A DNA stretch of 13,523 nucleotides from positions 1 through 13,523 of the forward strand of contig JACCSE010000400.1 in NCBI GenBank assembly GCA_013813145.1. Direction: 5' to 3'. The DNA comes from Gemmatimonadales bacterium (GTDB lineage Bacteria > Gemmatimonadota > Gemmatimonadetes > Gemmatimonadales > GWC2-71-9). The notes under the pieces are model-generated. The model worked only from the letters and a program-made list of their open reading frames with translations, searched no databases and was not told the DNA's origin. Each line of letters starts with the position of its first letter. Within the stretch, counting starts at the first letter, position 1. Shown in pieces: positions 5,774 through 13,490 of the stretch. Both the position numbers and the translations under genes were made by a program.

Positions 5774-7288
5774 CTAGACGCTCGCGGGCTTGGGAAAGAG
5801 CGGCTCGGGCTTTCGGATGGACACCCCCTCGACTGGAGGCGCCGCAAGCGAGGTCCACGAGGCCGATGCCGCGCTGCCGCCCACCCCAAGGGCCTCCCAC
5901 AGCGCCTGGGCCTTGCCTGGGATGAAAGGGCTCACCAGTACCGCCAGCCGGTAGAGCACCCGTGCCAGGGCGGCGAGCGAGGCGTCCAGTTCTTCCTCGC
6001 GCGCTTCCTTCGCCAGCTTCCACGGCGCCGTCTGCTGGATGTACAGGTTGGCGTTTGCCACCAGCCCCCATGCCGCTTCCGCGCCGCCCCTGAGGTCGAG
6101 GGCGTCCATCGCCTCGCCATATTGCTCCAGCGTGGCGGCGCCGGCCCCGTCCAGCGAGGTCGGCTCTCCGCCGGCCGGGACCACCCCATCCCGGTACTTG
6201 CTCAACATGGCTAGCGCCCGGGACGCGAGGTTGCCCAGGCCGTCGGCCAGGTCGGCGGTATAGCGCTCGTCGAAGCGCTCCCAGCTGAAGTTCCCATCCG
6301 CCTCGAAACCGACCTCCCGGAGGAGGAAGTAGCGCAGCGCGTCCGGGCCGTGGCGGTCGATCGCCTCGCCCAAGGTGACCGCGGTGCCGGTCGTCTTCGA
6401 CATCTTGGCCCCCTCCCACTGCACGTACCCGTGGGCCCAGACCTTTCGGGGCAGTGCCAGGCCCGCGGCGAGCAACATCGCCGGCCAGATGACACAGTGG
6501 AACCGGGTGATCCCCTTGCCCACGACGTGCAGGTCCGCCGGCCAGAGACGCTGATACCCCTCCGCCGGGTAGCCGGTGGCCGACAGATAGTTGATGAGCG
6601 CGTCGAACCACACGTACACCGTCTGCTCCGGATCGCCGGGGAAGGGGATCCCCCACGACAGCCGCTGACGCGATACCGAGATGTCCTGGAGCCCGTCCTC
6701 CAGTAGCCGGAGGATCTCGTTCCGCCGGATGGCGGGCTCCACCGCCAGCTCGCCCGAGCGGATGCGCCCGAGCAGGGCGTCGCGGTAGCGGCTCAGACGA
6801 AAGAAGTGGTTGCGCTCCTTGGTCGGAACCAGCTCCAGTGTGGGATGCTCGATGCACCGGCCGTCGACGATCTGCGCCGGCTGCTTGAATTCTTCGCAGC
6901 CGACGCAGTACAGCCCCTCGTACTCGCCGGTATAGAGATCGTCCGGGTTGAGCCGCTCGATCCGCTGGATCAGCTCGGTCACCGCCTGGCGATGCCGCGG
7001 CTCGGTGGTCCGGATCCAGTCATCGTGGCTGCATTGAAGCCGCTCCCAGAACTCGGCAAAGCGGAGGGCCATCCGTTCCACCCATGCCTCCGGGCTGTAT
7101 CCATTCTGCTCCGCGGCCTCAACCACGGCCTGGGAGTGCTCGTCCATCCCCATGAGAAAGGTGACGTCGTCCCCCCGCAGCCGCCGATACCGCGCGATGG
7201 CATCGGCGCCCACCTTTTCCAACGCATGCCCCAGGTGGGGATCGCCGTTGGAGTAATCGATGGCCGTCGTCAGATAAAACTTGGGCAC
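5774..7288 (-). CDS. metG: Methionyl-tRNA synthetase
   Basis: This enzyme charges tRNA-Met, including the initiator, with methionine in the cytoplasm. From GTG 7288 the product is 504 residues and begins P-K-F-Y-L-T-T-A-I-D-Y, the usual first strand. The class I signatures are H18-L-G-H21 (HIGH) and K295-M-S-K-T299 (KMSKS). A single zinc knuckle of the Thermus type is present: C128-x2-C131 with C145-x2-H148. The anticodon-binding helix bundle has N-L-Y-I-Q-Q-T-A-P-W at 414-423. The protein stops after the bundle and lacks the C-terminal EMAP/Trbp111-like tRNA-binding domain found in many longer MetRS. Start choice is moderate: GAGGAG (7306-7301) is 12 bases from the GTG, and longer versions would translate the repeat element upstream. 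It follows the PSP1 gene on the same strand. Confidence 0.95.
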   Translation of the reverse strand: MPKFYLTTAIDYSNGDPHLGHALEKVGADAIARYRRLRGDDVTFLMGMDEHSQAVVEAAEQNGYSPEAWVERMALRFAEFWERLQCSHDDWIRTTEPRHRQAVTELIQRIERLNPDDLYTGEYEGLYCVGCEEFKQPAQIVDGRCIEHPTLELVPTKERNHFFRLSRYRDALLGRIRSGELAVEPAIRRNEILRLLEDGLQDISVSRQRLSWGIPFPGDPEQTVYVWFDALINYLSATGYPAEGYQRLWPADLHVVGKGITRFHCVIWPAMLLAAGLALPRKVWAHGYVQWEGAKMSKTTGTAVTLGEAIDRHGPDALRYFLLREVGFEADGNFSWERFDERYTADLADGLGNLASRALAMLSKYRDGVVPAGGEPTSLDGAGAATLEQYGEAMDALDLRGGAEAAWGLVANANLYIQQTAPWKLAKEAREEELDASLAALARVLYRLAVLVSPFIPGKAQALWEALGVGGSAASASWTSLAAPPVEGVSIRKPEPLFPKPASV

Positions 7289-7320
7289 GCCCGTCTTCAA
7301 CTCCTCGACTGAGAGGGGCC

Positions 7321-7512
7321 GCAGATGAACCCAGATGAACGCAGCGAGCTGCTCGACCACGGAAGACGCGAATCAACGCGGATTGAAAGTTTGTGGGTGC
7401 GCACCCGCTGGCCGGATACCAGACCACATAATTTCCGATCCGTGTTCATCCGCGTGCTCCGTGGTCGAGCAGTTTTCCTGCGTTCCTCTGCGGCCAAAAT
7501 CCGCTCCAAACA
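7321..7512. repeat. Dispersed-type decamer repeats and long inverted repeat upstream of metG
   Basis: The gap between metG and the PSP1 gene is filled by repeat sequence rather than genes. Two direct decamers (AGATGAACCC, AGATGAACGC) lie at 7323-7342. Perfect 15-base inverted arms (CTGCTCGACCACGGA at 7349-7363, its complement at 7458-7472) extend imperfectly to about 35 bases (7349-7383 and 7438-7472). A palindrome GGGTGCGCACCC sits in the loop (7395-7406). Motifs of the form GCGGATGAACACGGAT are typical of dispersed intergenic repeats in environmental bacteria. Open frames here on both strands are only translations of the repeat. Confidence 0.75.
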
Positions 7513-7520
7513 CTCCAAAG

Positions 7521-7540
7521 GCCCGCCGGCCAAGGCAGGC
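7521..7540. terminator. GC hairpin downstream of the PSP1 gene
   Basis: GCCCGCC (7521-7527) and GGCAGGC (7534-7540) pair with one G-T or A-C mismatch around GGCCAA. It lies about 40 bases beyond the PSP1 stop and has no T tract. It may be a weak terminator or processing site, or just another intergenic repeat. Confidence 0.3.
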
Positions 7541-7581
7541 GACTCACGCTCCCCGAAACTTAACGTTGCCAGGTTCCCGCT

Positions 7582-8622
7582 TCAGCCCTGAGCGGGTGGT
7601 GGACCGGAAGGTCCCCCGCCGCGGCGGCGGCGGCGAGGGTGTCGTGCGGAAGGATCGGAGGGCGAAGGTGCGTCACCCGCGGCTGGGGCGGCGGGTCGAG
7701 CCGGCGCCGCGACCGGCCCCTCGAGCGCCATCAGTGCTCGATGTTCCGCCGTCATGAGCACATCCCCCAGCTGCTCGACCTCCTCCCGGAGCTGCACCAA
7801 TGGAATGATGCGGGTTCCCTGCTCCTCGCTCCGGAGGAAGACCCGCTCCCGGAAGATGTCCACCGCGATCACCTTCTCGGCGCCGACCGCGGTCCGGAGA
7901 GTCTTCCCCTCTTTGGGGAACCGCTTTCGGGCGGTGACGTAGAACTCGTGCTCGTACTTGAGGCAGCAGAGCAGCCGCCCGCACCCGCCGGAGATCTGGC
8001 TGGGGTTGAGCGAAAGGTGCTGGTCCTTGGCCAACCCCAGGTTCACCGGAGAAAGTTCGGTAAGCCAGCTGGAACAGCAGTACTCCCGCCCGCAGCGGCC
8101 CACGCCGGAGAGCCGAGCGGCCTCGTCGCGGACGCCGATCTGCCTGAGCTCGATCCGGGTGCGGAAGGTGGAGGCCAGGTCGCGCACCAGCGCCCGGAAG
8201 TCCACCCGCTTCTCGGCGGTGAAGTAGATGGTGAGCTTGTTCCGGTCCCACTGCCACTCGGTGTCGCTCACCTTCATGACCAGATCGTGCGAGCGAACCC
8301 GCTGGATCACCTTCCGCCGGGCCTCCTCCTCCGAACGGCGGATTTCATCCTGGACCTCCAGGTCGTCGGCGGTGGCCCGGCGGACCACCGGTTTGAGCGG
8401 GGCCGGCTCCTCCGCCGGGTCGCCGCCGACCGCGCATCCGGCGCAGGCCGAGGCACACTTCCGGCCGGCCAGCTCGCCGAGTGCCGTGACCCGGCCCAGG
8501 TCCCGCCCGCGCTCCACCTCGACCACCACGGCGTCACCGACCCGGAGTGCTTCGCCGTCCTCCGGCCAGGTGAAGTAGCTCTTCCGGGTACCCTTGAAGC
8601 GAACCTCGACGGTCTGGGTCAC
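7582..8622 (-). CDS. PSP1-domain protein, RicT/YaaT-like
   Basis: The 346-residue product carries the PSP1 C-terminal domain (about 85-230). It has K-L-T-I-Y-F-T-A-E-K-R-V-D-F-R at 129-143 and the two cysteine signatures C177-x4-C182-C183 and C214-x4-C219-C220, the latter in G-C-G-R-L-L-C-C-L-K-Y-E. In Bacillus the homologue RicT (YaaT) forms the Y-complex with RicA and RicF, binds iron-sulfur clusters and steers RNase Y processing, sporulation and competence; whether this holds here is unknown. An additional C56-x3-C60-x2-C63 cluster lies in the N-terminal region. The C-terminus from about 303 is low-complexity Pro/Ala with R-R-R-R-R, suggesting nucleic-acid contact. GTG 8622 follows the accA TGA with no gap, and GAGG lies 5 bases before it, so translation is probably coupled. 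metG lies downstream, a common neighbour. Confidence 0.9.
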   Translation of the reverse strand: MTQTVEVRFKGTRKSYFTWPEDGEALRVGDAVVVEVERGRDLGRVTALGELAGRKCASACAGCAVGGDPAEEPAPLKPVVRRATADDLEVQDEIRRSEEEARRKVIQRVRSHDLVMKVSDTEWQWDRNKLTIYFTAEKRVDFRALVRDLASTFRTRIELRQIGVRDEAARLSGVGRCGREYCCSSWLTELSPVNLGLAKDQHLSLNPSQISGGCGRLLCCLKYEHEFYVTARKRFPKEGKTLRTAVGAEKVIAVDIFRERVFLRSEEQGTRIIPLVQLREEVEQLGDVLMTAEHRALMALEGPVAAPARPAAPAAGDAPSPSDPSARHPRRRRRGGGPSGPPPAQG

Positions 8623-9585
8623 TCAGGCCTCACTGTAGGCGCCCATGGCGGCGTACTTGTCCGCCCGGCGGCGCACCAGCTTTTCCGGGCGGACCTTCCG
8701 CAGCTCGCTCACGTGACGGATCAGCGCCTCGCGCAGAGCTTCGCCGGCGGAATCGGGATCCACGTGCGCCCCGCCCACCGGCTCCTTCACGATCTCGTCG
8801 ATGAGCTTGAGCCGGAGCAGGTCCTCCGCGGTGATCTTGAGCGCCTCGGCCGCGCGTTCCCGCTGGCTCGCGTCCTTCCACAGGATGGCGGCGCATCCCT
8901 CGGGAGAGATCACCGAGTAGACCGAGTTCTCCAGCATCAGAATCCGGTCGGCCACACCCAGCGCCAGCGCGCCGCCCGAGCCGCCCTCGCCGATCACGAC
9001 GGCGACGATCGGCGCGCTGAGGATAGACATCTCCAGGATATTGCGCGCGAGCGCCTCCGACTGGCCTCGCTCCTCGGCGCCGAGCCCGGGATAGGCGCCG
9101 GGAGTATCGATCAGGGTGATGATCGGTGCCCCGAACTTGGCCGCGAGCTTCATCAGCCTCAGCGCCTTCCGATAGCCCTCAGGATGGGGCATGCCGAAGT
9201 TGCGCTTGAGATTCTCCTTGGTGTCGCGGCCCTTCTGGTGCCCGATCACCATGACCGACACCCCGCCGAGACGGGCCCACCCGCCCACGACCGCGGGGTC
9301 GTCCATGTAGAGCCGATCGCCGTGCATCTCGATGAAGTCGGTAAAGATGGTGCTGAGATAGTCCAGGCTATAGGGCCGGCGCGGGTGGCGCGCGACCATG
9401 ACCCGCTGGATCGGCGTGAGAGTTCGGTAGATGTCGGCCCGCAACCTTTCCAGCTTGCTCTGCAGCCCTTCCAGCTCTCCCTCGATGTCGATCTGGCGCT
9501 CGTTCCCGATCCGCTTCAGGTCCTCGATCTGCCGCTCCAGCTCGAGCAGCGGCTTCTCGAACTCCAGCGTGTACGCTGAGGCCAT
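8623..9585 (-). CDS. accA: Acetyl-CoA carboxylase carboxyltransferase subunit alpha
   Basis: With AccD, AccA transfers the carboxyl group from biotin to acetyl-CoA, making malonyl-CoA for fatty-acid synthesis. The 320-residue product is practically the length of E. coli AccA. Conserved blocks run in order: L-E-F-E-K-P-L-L-E-L near the start, G-H-Q-K-G-R-D-T-K-E-N at 115-125 with N-F-G-M-P-H-P-E-G-Y at 129-138, D-T-P-G-A-Y-P-G at 160-167, E-G-G-S-G-G-A-L-A at 200-208 and S-P-E-G-C-A-A-I-L-W-K-D at 227-238. ATG 9585 is chosen because it gives the family start; the longer frame to 9723 runs through dnaE. It begins 5 bp after the dnaE stop and ends flush against the PSP1 start. accD is not in the window. 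Adjacent dnaE-accA is known from several phyla, including E. coli. Confidence 0.97.
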   Translation of the reverse strand: MASAYTLEFEKPLLELERQIEDLKRIGNERQIDIEGELEGLQSKLERLRADIYRTLTPIQRVMVARHPRRPYSLDYLSTIFTDFIEMHGDRLYMDDPAVVGGWARLGGVSVMVIGHQKGRDTKENLKRNFGMPHPEGYRKALRLMKLAAKFGAPIITLIDTPGAYPGLGAEERGQSEALARNILEMSILSAPIVAVVIGEGGSGGALALGVADRILMLENSVYSVISPEGCAAILWKDASQRERAAEALKITAEDLLRLKLIDEIVKEPVGGAHVDPDSAGEALREALIRHVSELRKVRPEKLVRRRADKYAAMGAYSEA

Positions 9586-9590
9586 CGGGG

Positions 9591-12500
9591 TCAGCCCGCC
9601 TTGACGTAGTGGACGGAATCGGCGCCCAGGAGATCGCGCAGGGCCCGGACGAGGTCGTCCTCCGCCGCGACGCGGATTCGACGAGAGCGAAGGCGCACCG
9701 CCTCTCCGTTCCCGTCGCTCCACTCAATATAGAGCGGGGTCGGCCCCGGGTGCGCCGAGCAGAGCGCCGCCGCCGCCTTCAGCGTCTCCGGTGCCGGCGC
9801 CGAAGGCGCGCGCCAGCGCAGACTCAGCGCCACCGCACCCGATGTCTTCAGCTCCTCCAGCCGGCGCGCCGACTCGACGATGAACGGCGCGTGGTCCTCC
9901 CCCCGGTCGCGGTCGCTGTACCCGCCGGTGAGGAGCAGCGCGGCGTCGGGGGCGATGGTGCCGTTGAGCTTGGCCCAGGCGTCGGGAAAGACGATGGCCT
10001 CGGCGGTGCCGTGGAAGTCCTCCAGCACCAGCCGCGCGTATTCCTTGCCGGTCTTCTTGGAGATCTGGCGTTTGACCCCCGTCACCACCGCGCCTACGCT
10101 CACCTGGTGCTCGCTCCACTCGCCAAGGGTGGCGCTGGTGCGGGTGCCGAACAGCTCCACCTCCTCCCGAAACCGCTCCAGCGGGTGGCCGGAGATGAAG
10201 AATCCCAGCACCTCCTTCTCCTTGGCCAGCCGCTCCGCCTCGGTCCACGCCGGCACCTCCGGCAGCACCAGCCTGCTCCGCTGCCCCTCTCCTCCGTTGC
10301 CCCCCTCGTCACCGAACAAAGATTCCTGACCGGCCTCCCGCTCCTGCTGCGCCAACTGCGCCTCGCCCAAGGCCTTGTCGAGTGCCTCGATGAGCTGCTT
10401 CCGGTGCCCGCCCAGCGAGTCGCACGCTCCCGCTGCCACCAGCGACTCGAGCACCCGCTTGTTGCAGAGCCGGAGGTCGATCCGTTCCACCAACTCCGTC
10501 AGGTTGGTGAATGGGGCGTCCTGCCGGGCCGCGATGATGGAATCGATGGCTCCCCAGCCCACGTTTCGGACCGCGCCCAGGCCGAAGCGGATCCGCCGCT
10601 CGCCGACCACGGTGAACTTGAAGCCGGATTCGTTCACGTCGGGCGGCAGCACCTCCAGCCCCAGCTCTCGCGCCTCGTTGATGTATTGCACCACCTTGTC
10701 GGTGTTCCCGATTTCCGAGGAGAGCAGTGCCGCCATGAACTCGGCGGAGTAGTGGGTCTTGAGCCACGCGGTCTGGTACGACAGCACCGAGTAGGCGACC
10801 GAATGCGACTTGTTGAAGCCGTAGCGGCCGAAGGTCTCGATCTGCGCCGCGATGTCGTCGGCCAGGCGCTGGGTGTGCCCCTGGGCGACGGCGCGCTCGC
10901 GGAACTTTCCCAGCTCCTTCCTGATCAGCTCGGCGTCCTTTTTGCCCACCGCCTTCCGGAGCACGTCGGCTTCGGCCAGGGAGAAGCCGGCGAGGACGTT
11001 GGCGATCCGCATCACCTGCTCCTGGTAGGTGATGACGCCGTAAGTCGGCTCCAGCACCTCGCGGAGCGAGGGGTGGGCGTAGGTGACCTTCTCCAGGCCC
11101 AGCTTCCGCTTGATGAACACGGTATGCATGCCGGCATCGAGCGGACCGGGGCGGAGTAGGGCGTTGGAGGCGACCAGGTCGTCGAACCGGTCGCACTTCA
11201 TCGCCCGGAGGGTGTCGGTGGCCAGCGGCGACTCGAACTGAAAGACGCCCGCGGTGCGCCCCTGCCGGAGCAGCTCGTAGACCCCGGGGTCGTCGAACGG
11301 GAGCGCGTCCATGTCCACGTCCACGCCGGTGCGCGCCGCGATCATCGCCACCGCGTCGTGGATGACGGTGAGCGTCTTGAGGCCGAGCATGTCCATCTTG
11401 AGCATGCCGACCTTCTCCAGCGCCCCCATCTCGTACTGGGTGATGATCGAGTCCTCACCGTCCGCGGCCGCTCCGGCGCCCTTGGTGGGCGCGGTGCAGA
11501 CCGGCACGTAGTCGGCGAGTGGGCCCGGCGCGATGACGACGCCCGCGGCATGGACCGATATGTGGCGCGAGATGCCCTCGATCCGCGAGCTCAGCTCCAC
11601 CAGGCGCTGATAGGCCGGGTTCCCCTTCACCAGCTCCCGCATCTCGTCCACCTTCTGGACCGCGTCGGGAATGGTGAGGCTGTAGGCCGGCCCCGATGGG
11701 ATGAGCTTGGTGATCCGGTCGGCCTCGCCCGGGGGGATGCGCAGCACCCGGGCCACGTCCTTCACCGCCGCCCGGGCCTTCATCGTGCCGAAGGTGACGA
11801 TCTGCCCCACGCTGTCCCGGCCGTAGCGTTCCCGAACGTACTCGATCACTTCGCCCCGCCGCTCGAAGCAGAAGTCCACGTCGATGTCCGGCATCGACAC
11901 CCGCTCGGGGTTGAGGAAGCGCTCGAACAGGAGATCGAACTTGAGCGGGCAGACGTTGGTGATGCCGAGCGCGTAGGCGACGATGGATCCCGCCGCCGAC
12001 CCACGGCCGGGTCCCACCGGGATGCCTCGCTCCCGCGCCGCCGCAATGAAGTCCTGCACGATAAGGAAGTAACCGGCGTACCCGGCCGCGTTGATGACGC
12101 CCAGTTCGTAGGCCAGCCGCTCCGCCACCTCCACGGGAAGCGGTGCGCCGTACCGCCGTTCCGCCCCCCGGTGAGCGAGGTCTTCCAGCAGCGCCTCGTC
12201 GGTCGCGTACTCGGCGGGGCGGGGGAAGCCCGGCAGGAAGTACCGTTTCTCGAAGTCGAACTCGCAGAGGTCGGCCACTCGCTGGGTATTGCCGACCGCG
12301 TCGAGCTGCTCCGGGAAGAGCGCCTTCATCTCCTTCTCGGACTTGACGTACGATTCCTGTCCGGTGAAGCGGAACCGTTTGGGATCGTCCAGGTCCGCAC
12401 CAGTGCCGATGGCGAGGAGCACGTCGTGCGCCTCGGCGTCCTCCCGCCGGAGATAGTGCGCATCGTTGGTGGCGACGACGCCGAGCCCCAGGTCCTGCGC

Positions 12501-13082
12501 CAGCCGCAGCATCCCCTCCGCTACGATGCGCTCCTCGGGAATCCCGTGCTGCTGGATCTCGAGCCAGAACCCGTCGGTCCCGAAAGTGCCCGCGAACCAC
12601 TCGGCGCTCTTCCGCGCCTCGTCGTACCGGCCCTGCCGGAGATGAAGCGCCACCTCACCCGAGAGACAGGCGGCCAGGCAGACGATGCCCTCGGCCCGCT
12701 CGGCGAGGATCTCCTTGTCGATCCGCGGCCGGCGGTAGAAGCCCTCGGTGAACCCCGCCGAGGTGAGCCGGACCAGGTTCTTGTAGCCGACGCGGTTTCG
12801 GGCCAGCAGCACGAGATGGCTGTAGGCGGCCGGCGCCCAGCTCGGCTTCTCCCGCGCCTGCCGCGGTCCGAAGGCGAGATAGGCCTCGAACCCGAGGATC
12901 GGCCGGATCTTCTGGGCCTTGGCCTCCTCGTAGAACTCCCAGGCCGCGTGCATGTTGCCGTGGTCGGTGACGGCCAGGCTGTCCATGCCGAGCCGCTTGA
13001 CGTGCGACACCAGCTCGGGGATCCGGTTGGCGCCGTCGAGCAGGGAATATTCGCTGTGGGTGTGGAGATGGACGAAGGACAT
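9591..13082 (-). CDS. dnaE: DNA polymerase III subunit alpha (DnaE1 type)
   Basis: This is the catalytic subunit of the replicative polymerase, 1163 residues, the normal DnaE length. The N-terminal PHP domain (1-280) keeps H7, H9, D16, H41, E66, H89, C139, D207 and H209, the full metal-binding set. The palm has G-P-G-R-G-S-A-A-G-S at 357-366 and the catalytic P-D399-I-D401-V-D-F, with the third Asp at D564 in K-M-D-M-L-G-L. The fingers/beta-binding region includes E-T-F-G-R-Y-G-F-N-K-S-H-S at 749-761. A clamp-binding peptide of the Q-x-x-L-F type is at 919-923. The OB domain (about 995-1075) and a C-terminal domain follow. The ATG at 13082 is the family start, though no clear ribosome-binding site precedes it. 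accA starts 5 bp downstream. A heptamer inverted repeat separates it from hisE. Confidence 0.97.
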   Translation of the reverse strand: MSFVHLHTHSEYSLLDGANRIPELVSHVKRLGMDSLAVTDHGNMHAAWEFYEEAKAQKIRPILGFEAYLAFGPRQAREKPSWAPAAYSHLVLLARNRVGYKNLVRLTSAGFTEGFYRRPRIDKEILAERAEGIVCLAACLSGEVALHLRQGRYDEARKSAEWFAGTFGTDGFWLEIQQHGIPEERIVAEGMLRLAQDLGLGVVATNDAHYLRREDAEAHDVLLAIGTGADLDDPKRFRFTGQESYVKSEKEMKALFPEQLDAVGNTQRVADLCEFDFEKRYFLPGFPRPAEYATDEALLEDLAHRGAERRYGAPLPVEVAERLAYELGVINAAGYAGYFLIVQDFIAAARERGIPVGPGRGSAAGSIVAYALGITNVCPLKFDLLFERFLNPERVSMPDIDVDFCFERRGEVIEYVRERYGRDSVGQIVTFGTMKARAAVKDVARVLRIPPGEADRITKLIPSGPAYSLTIPDAVQKVDEMRELVKGNPAYQRLVELSSRIEGISRHISVHAAGVVIAPGPLADYVPVCTAPTKGAGAAADGEDSIITQYEMGALEKVGMLKMDMLGLKTLTVIHDAVAMIAARTGVDVDMDALPFDDPGVYELLRQGRTAGVFQFESPLATDTLRAMKCDRFDDLVASNALLRPGPLDAGMHTVFIKRKLGLEKVTYAHPSLREVLEPTYGVITYQEQVMRIANVLAGFSLAEADVLRKAVGKKDAELIRKELGKFRERAVAQGHTQRLADDIAAQIETFGRYGFNKSHSVAYSVLSYQTAWLKTHYSAEFMAALLSSEIGNTDKVVQYINEARELGLEVLPPDVNESGFKFTVVGERRIRFGLGAVRNVGWGAIDSIIAARQDAPFTNLTELVERIDLRLCNKRVLESLVAAGACDSLGGHRKQLIEALDKALGEAQLAQQEREAGQESLFGDEGGNGGEGQRSRLVLPEVPAWTEAERLAKEKEVLGFFISGHPLERFREEVELFGTRTSATLGEWSEHQVSVGAVVTGVKRQISKKTGKEYARLVLEDFHGTAEAIVFPDAWAKLNGTIAPDAALLLTGGYSDRDRGEDHAPFIVESARRLEELKTSGAVALSLRWRAPSAPAPETLKAAAALCSAHPGPTPLYIEWSDGNGEAVRLRSRRIRVAAEDDLVRALRDLLGADSVHYVKAG

Positions 13083-13088
13083 GACTGC

Positions 13089-13179
13089 GGCTGTTGGCTA
13101 TCGGCTATCGGTTATCGGTCCGCGCGAGCGAAGGCTCGGTACTGCAGGACCGACACCCGATAGCCGATAGCCGATAGCC
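13089..13179. repeat. Heptamer tandem repeats in inverted pair between hisE and dnaE
   Basis: Units GGCTGTT, GGCTATC, GGCTATC, GGTTATC (13089-13116) face GATAGCC three times (13159-13179). Including the flanking GGTCC/GGACC, the 33-base arms 13089-13121 and 13147-13179 are near-complementary with a few mismatches. The centre holds CGAGC/GCTCG (13125-13129, 13134-13138). The array begins on the hisE stop codon and ends 6 bases before the dnaE ATG, so it fills the whole spacer and includes the dnaE 5' leader. Confidence 0.85.
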
Positions 13180-13451
13180 TACTTTCCCCTTTCCTCCAGC
13201 ACGCTCCAGACCCGCTCGAGCGGGACGCCCCGAGCCTGAAGCAGAACGAGCAAATGATACAGGAGATCCGCCGTCTCGGACGCAAGGTGGTCGTCATCCT
13301 CCGAGTTCGCCGCGACCACCACTTCCACCGCCTCCTCACCCACCTTCTGCGATATCTTCGCCACCCCACGCTGGAGCAGCTTGGCCGTGTACGACCCCTC
13401 CGGCCGCTCCTTCGCCCGCCGGGCGATAGTGGACGCGAGCCGGGTCAACAC
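13179..13451 (-). CDS. hisE: Phosphoribosyl-ATP pyrophosphatase
   Basis: HisE removes pyrophosphate from phosphoribosyl-ATP, the second step of histidine synthesis. The 90-residue product is a single MazG-like all-alpha domain: L-A-S-T-I-A-R-R near the start, P-E-G-S-Y-T-A-K-L-L at 17-26, Q-K-V-G-E39-E40-A-V-E43 and S-E59-T-A-D62-L-L-Y-H, the EExxE and ExxD metal-binding motifs. No HisI domain is visible, so it is stand-alone HisE within this window. The GTG at 13451 gives the usual length. The frame stays open upstream to the window edge, so a longer protein or fusion cannot be fully excluded. The TAG stop touches the heptamer repeat. Its his-pathway neighbours would lie beyond the right edge. 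Confidence 0.92.
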   Translation of the reverse strand: MLTRLASTIARRAKERPEGSYTAKLLQRGVAKISQKVGEEAVEVVVAANSEDDDHLASETADLLYHLLVLLQARGVPLERVWSVLEERGK

Positions 13452-13490
13452 ATGCCCGCCCGGATCCTCACCCTCAATCCATCGCCCCTC

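Noticed and set aside
5742..6857. Minus-strand frame (371 codons) overlapping metG in another frame
   Set aside because: It shares the strand with metG but not its frame; MetRS motifs HIGH, KMSKS and the zinc knuckle are all in the 7288-5774 frame.
7297..7591. Small open frames on both strands in the metG upstream gap
   Set aside because: They translate the decamer and inverted-repeat element; their peptides mirror each other and carry no gene-like features.
7639..9579. Long plus-strand open frame (646 codons) opposite the PSP1 and accA genes
   Set aside because: It is antisense to two clearly recognised genes, spans their boundary, and its translation is Pro/Arg/His-rich low-information sequence typical of mirror frames in GC-rich DNA.
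11358..13163. Long plus-strand open frame (601 codons) opposite dnaE
   Set aside because: It lies fully against conserved dnaE coding sequence and has no recognisable motif; it is a by-product of the third-position GC bias. The same applies to the 516-codon frame at 9609-11159.
13089..13179. Possible CRISPR-like array
   Set aside because: The units are 7 bases in pure tandem with no unique spacers, and the two halves are inverted rather than direct.
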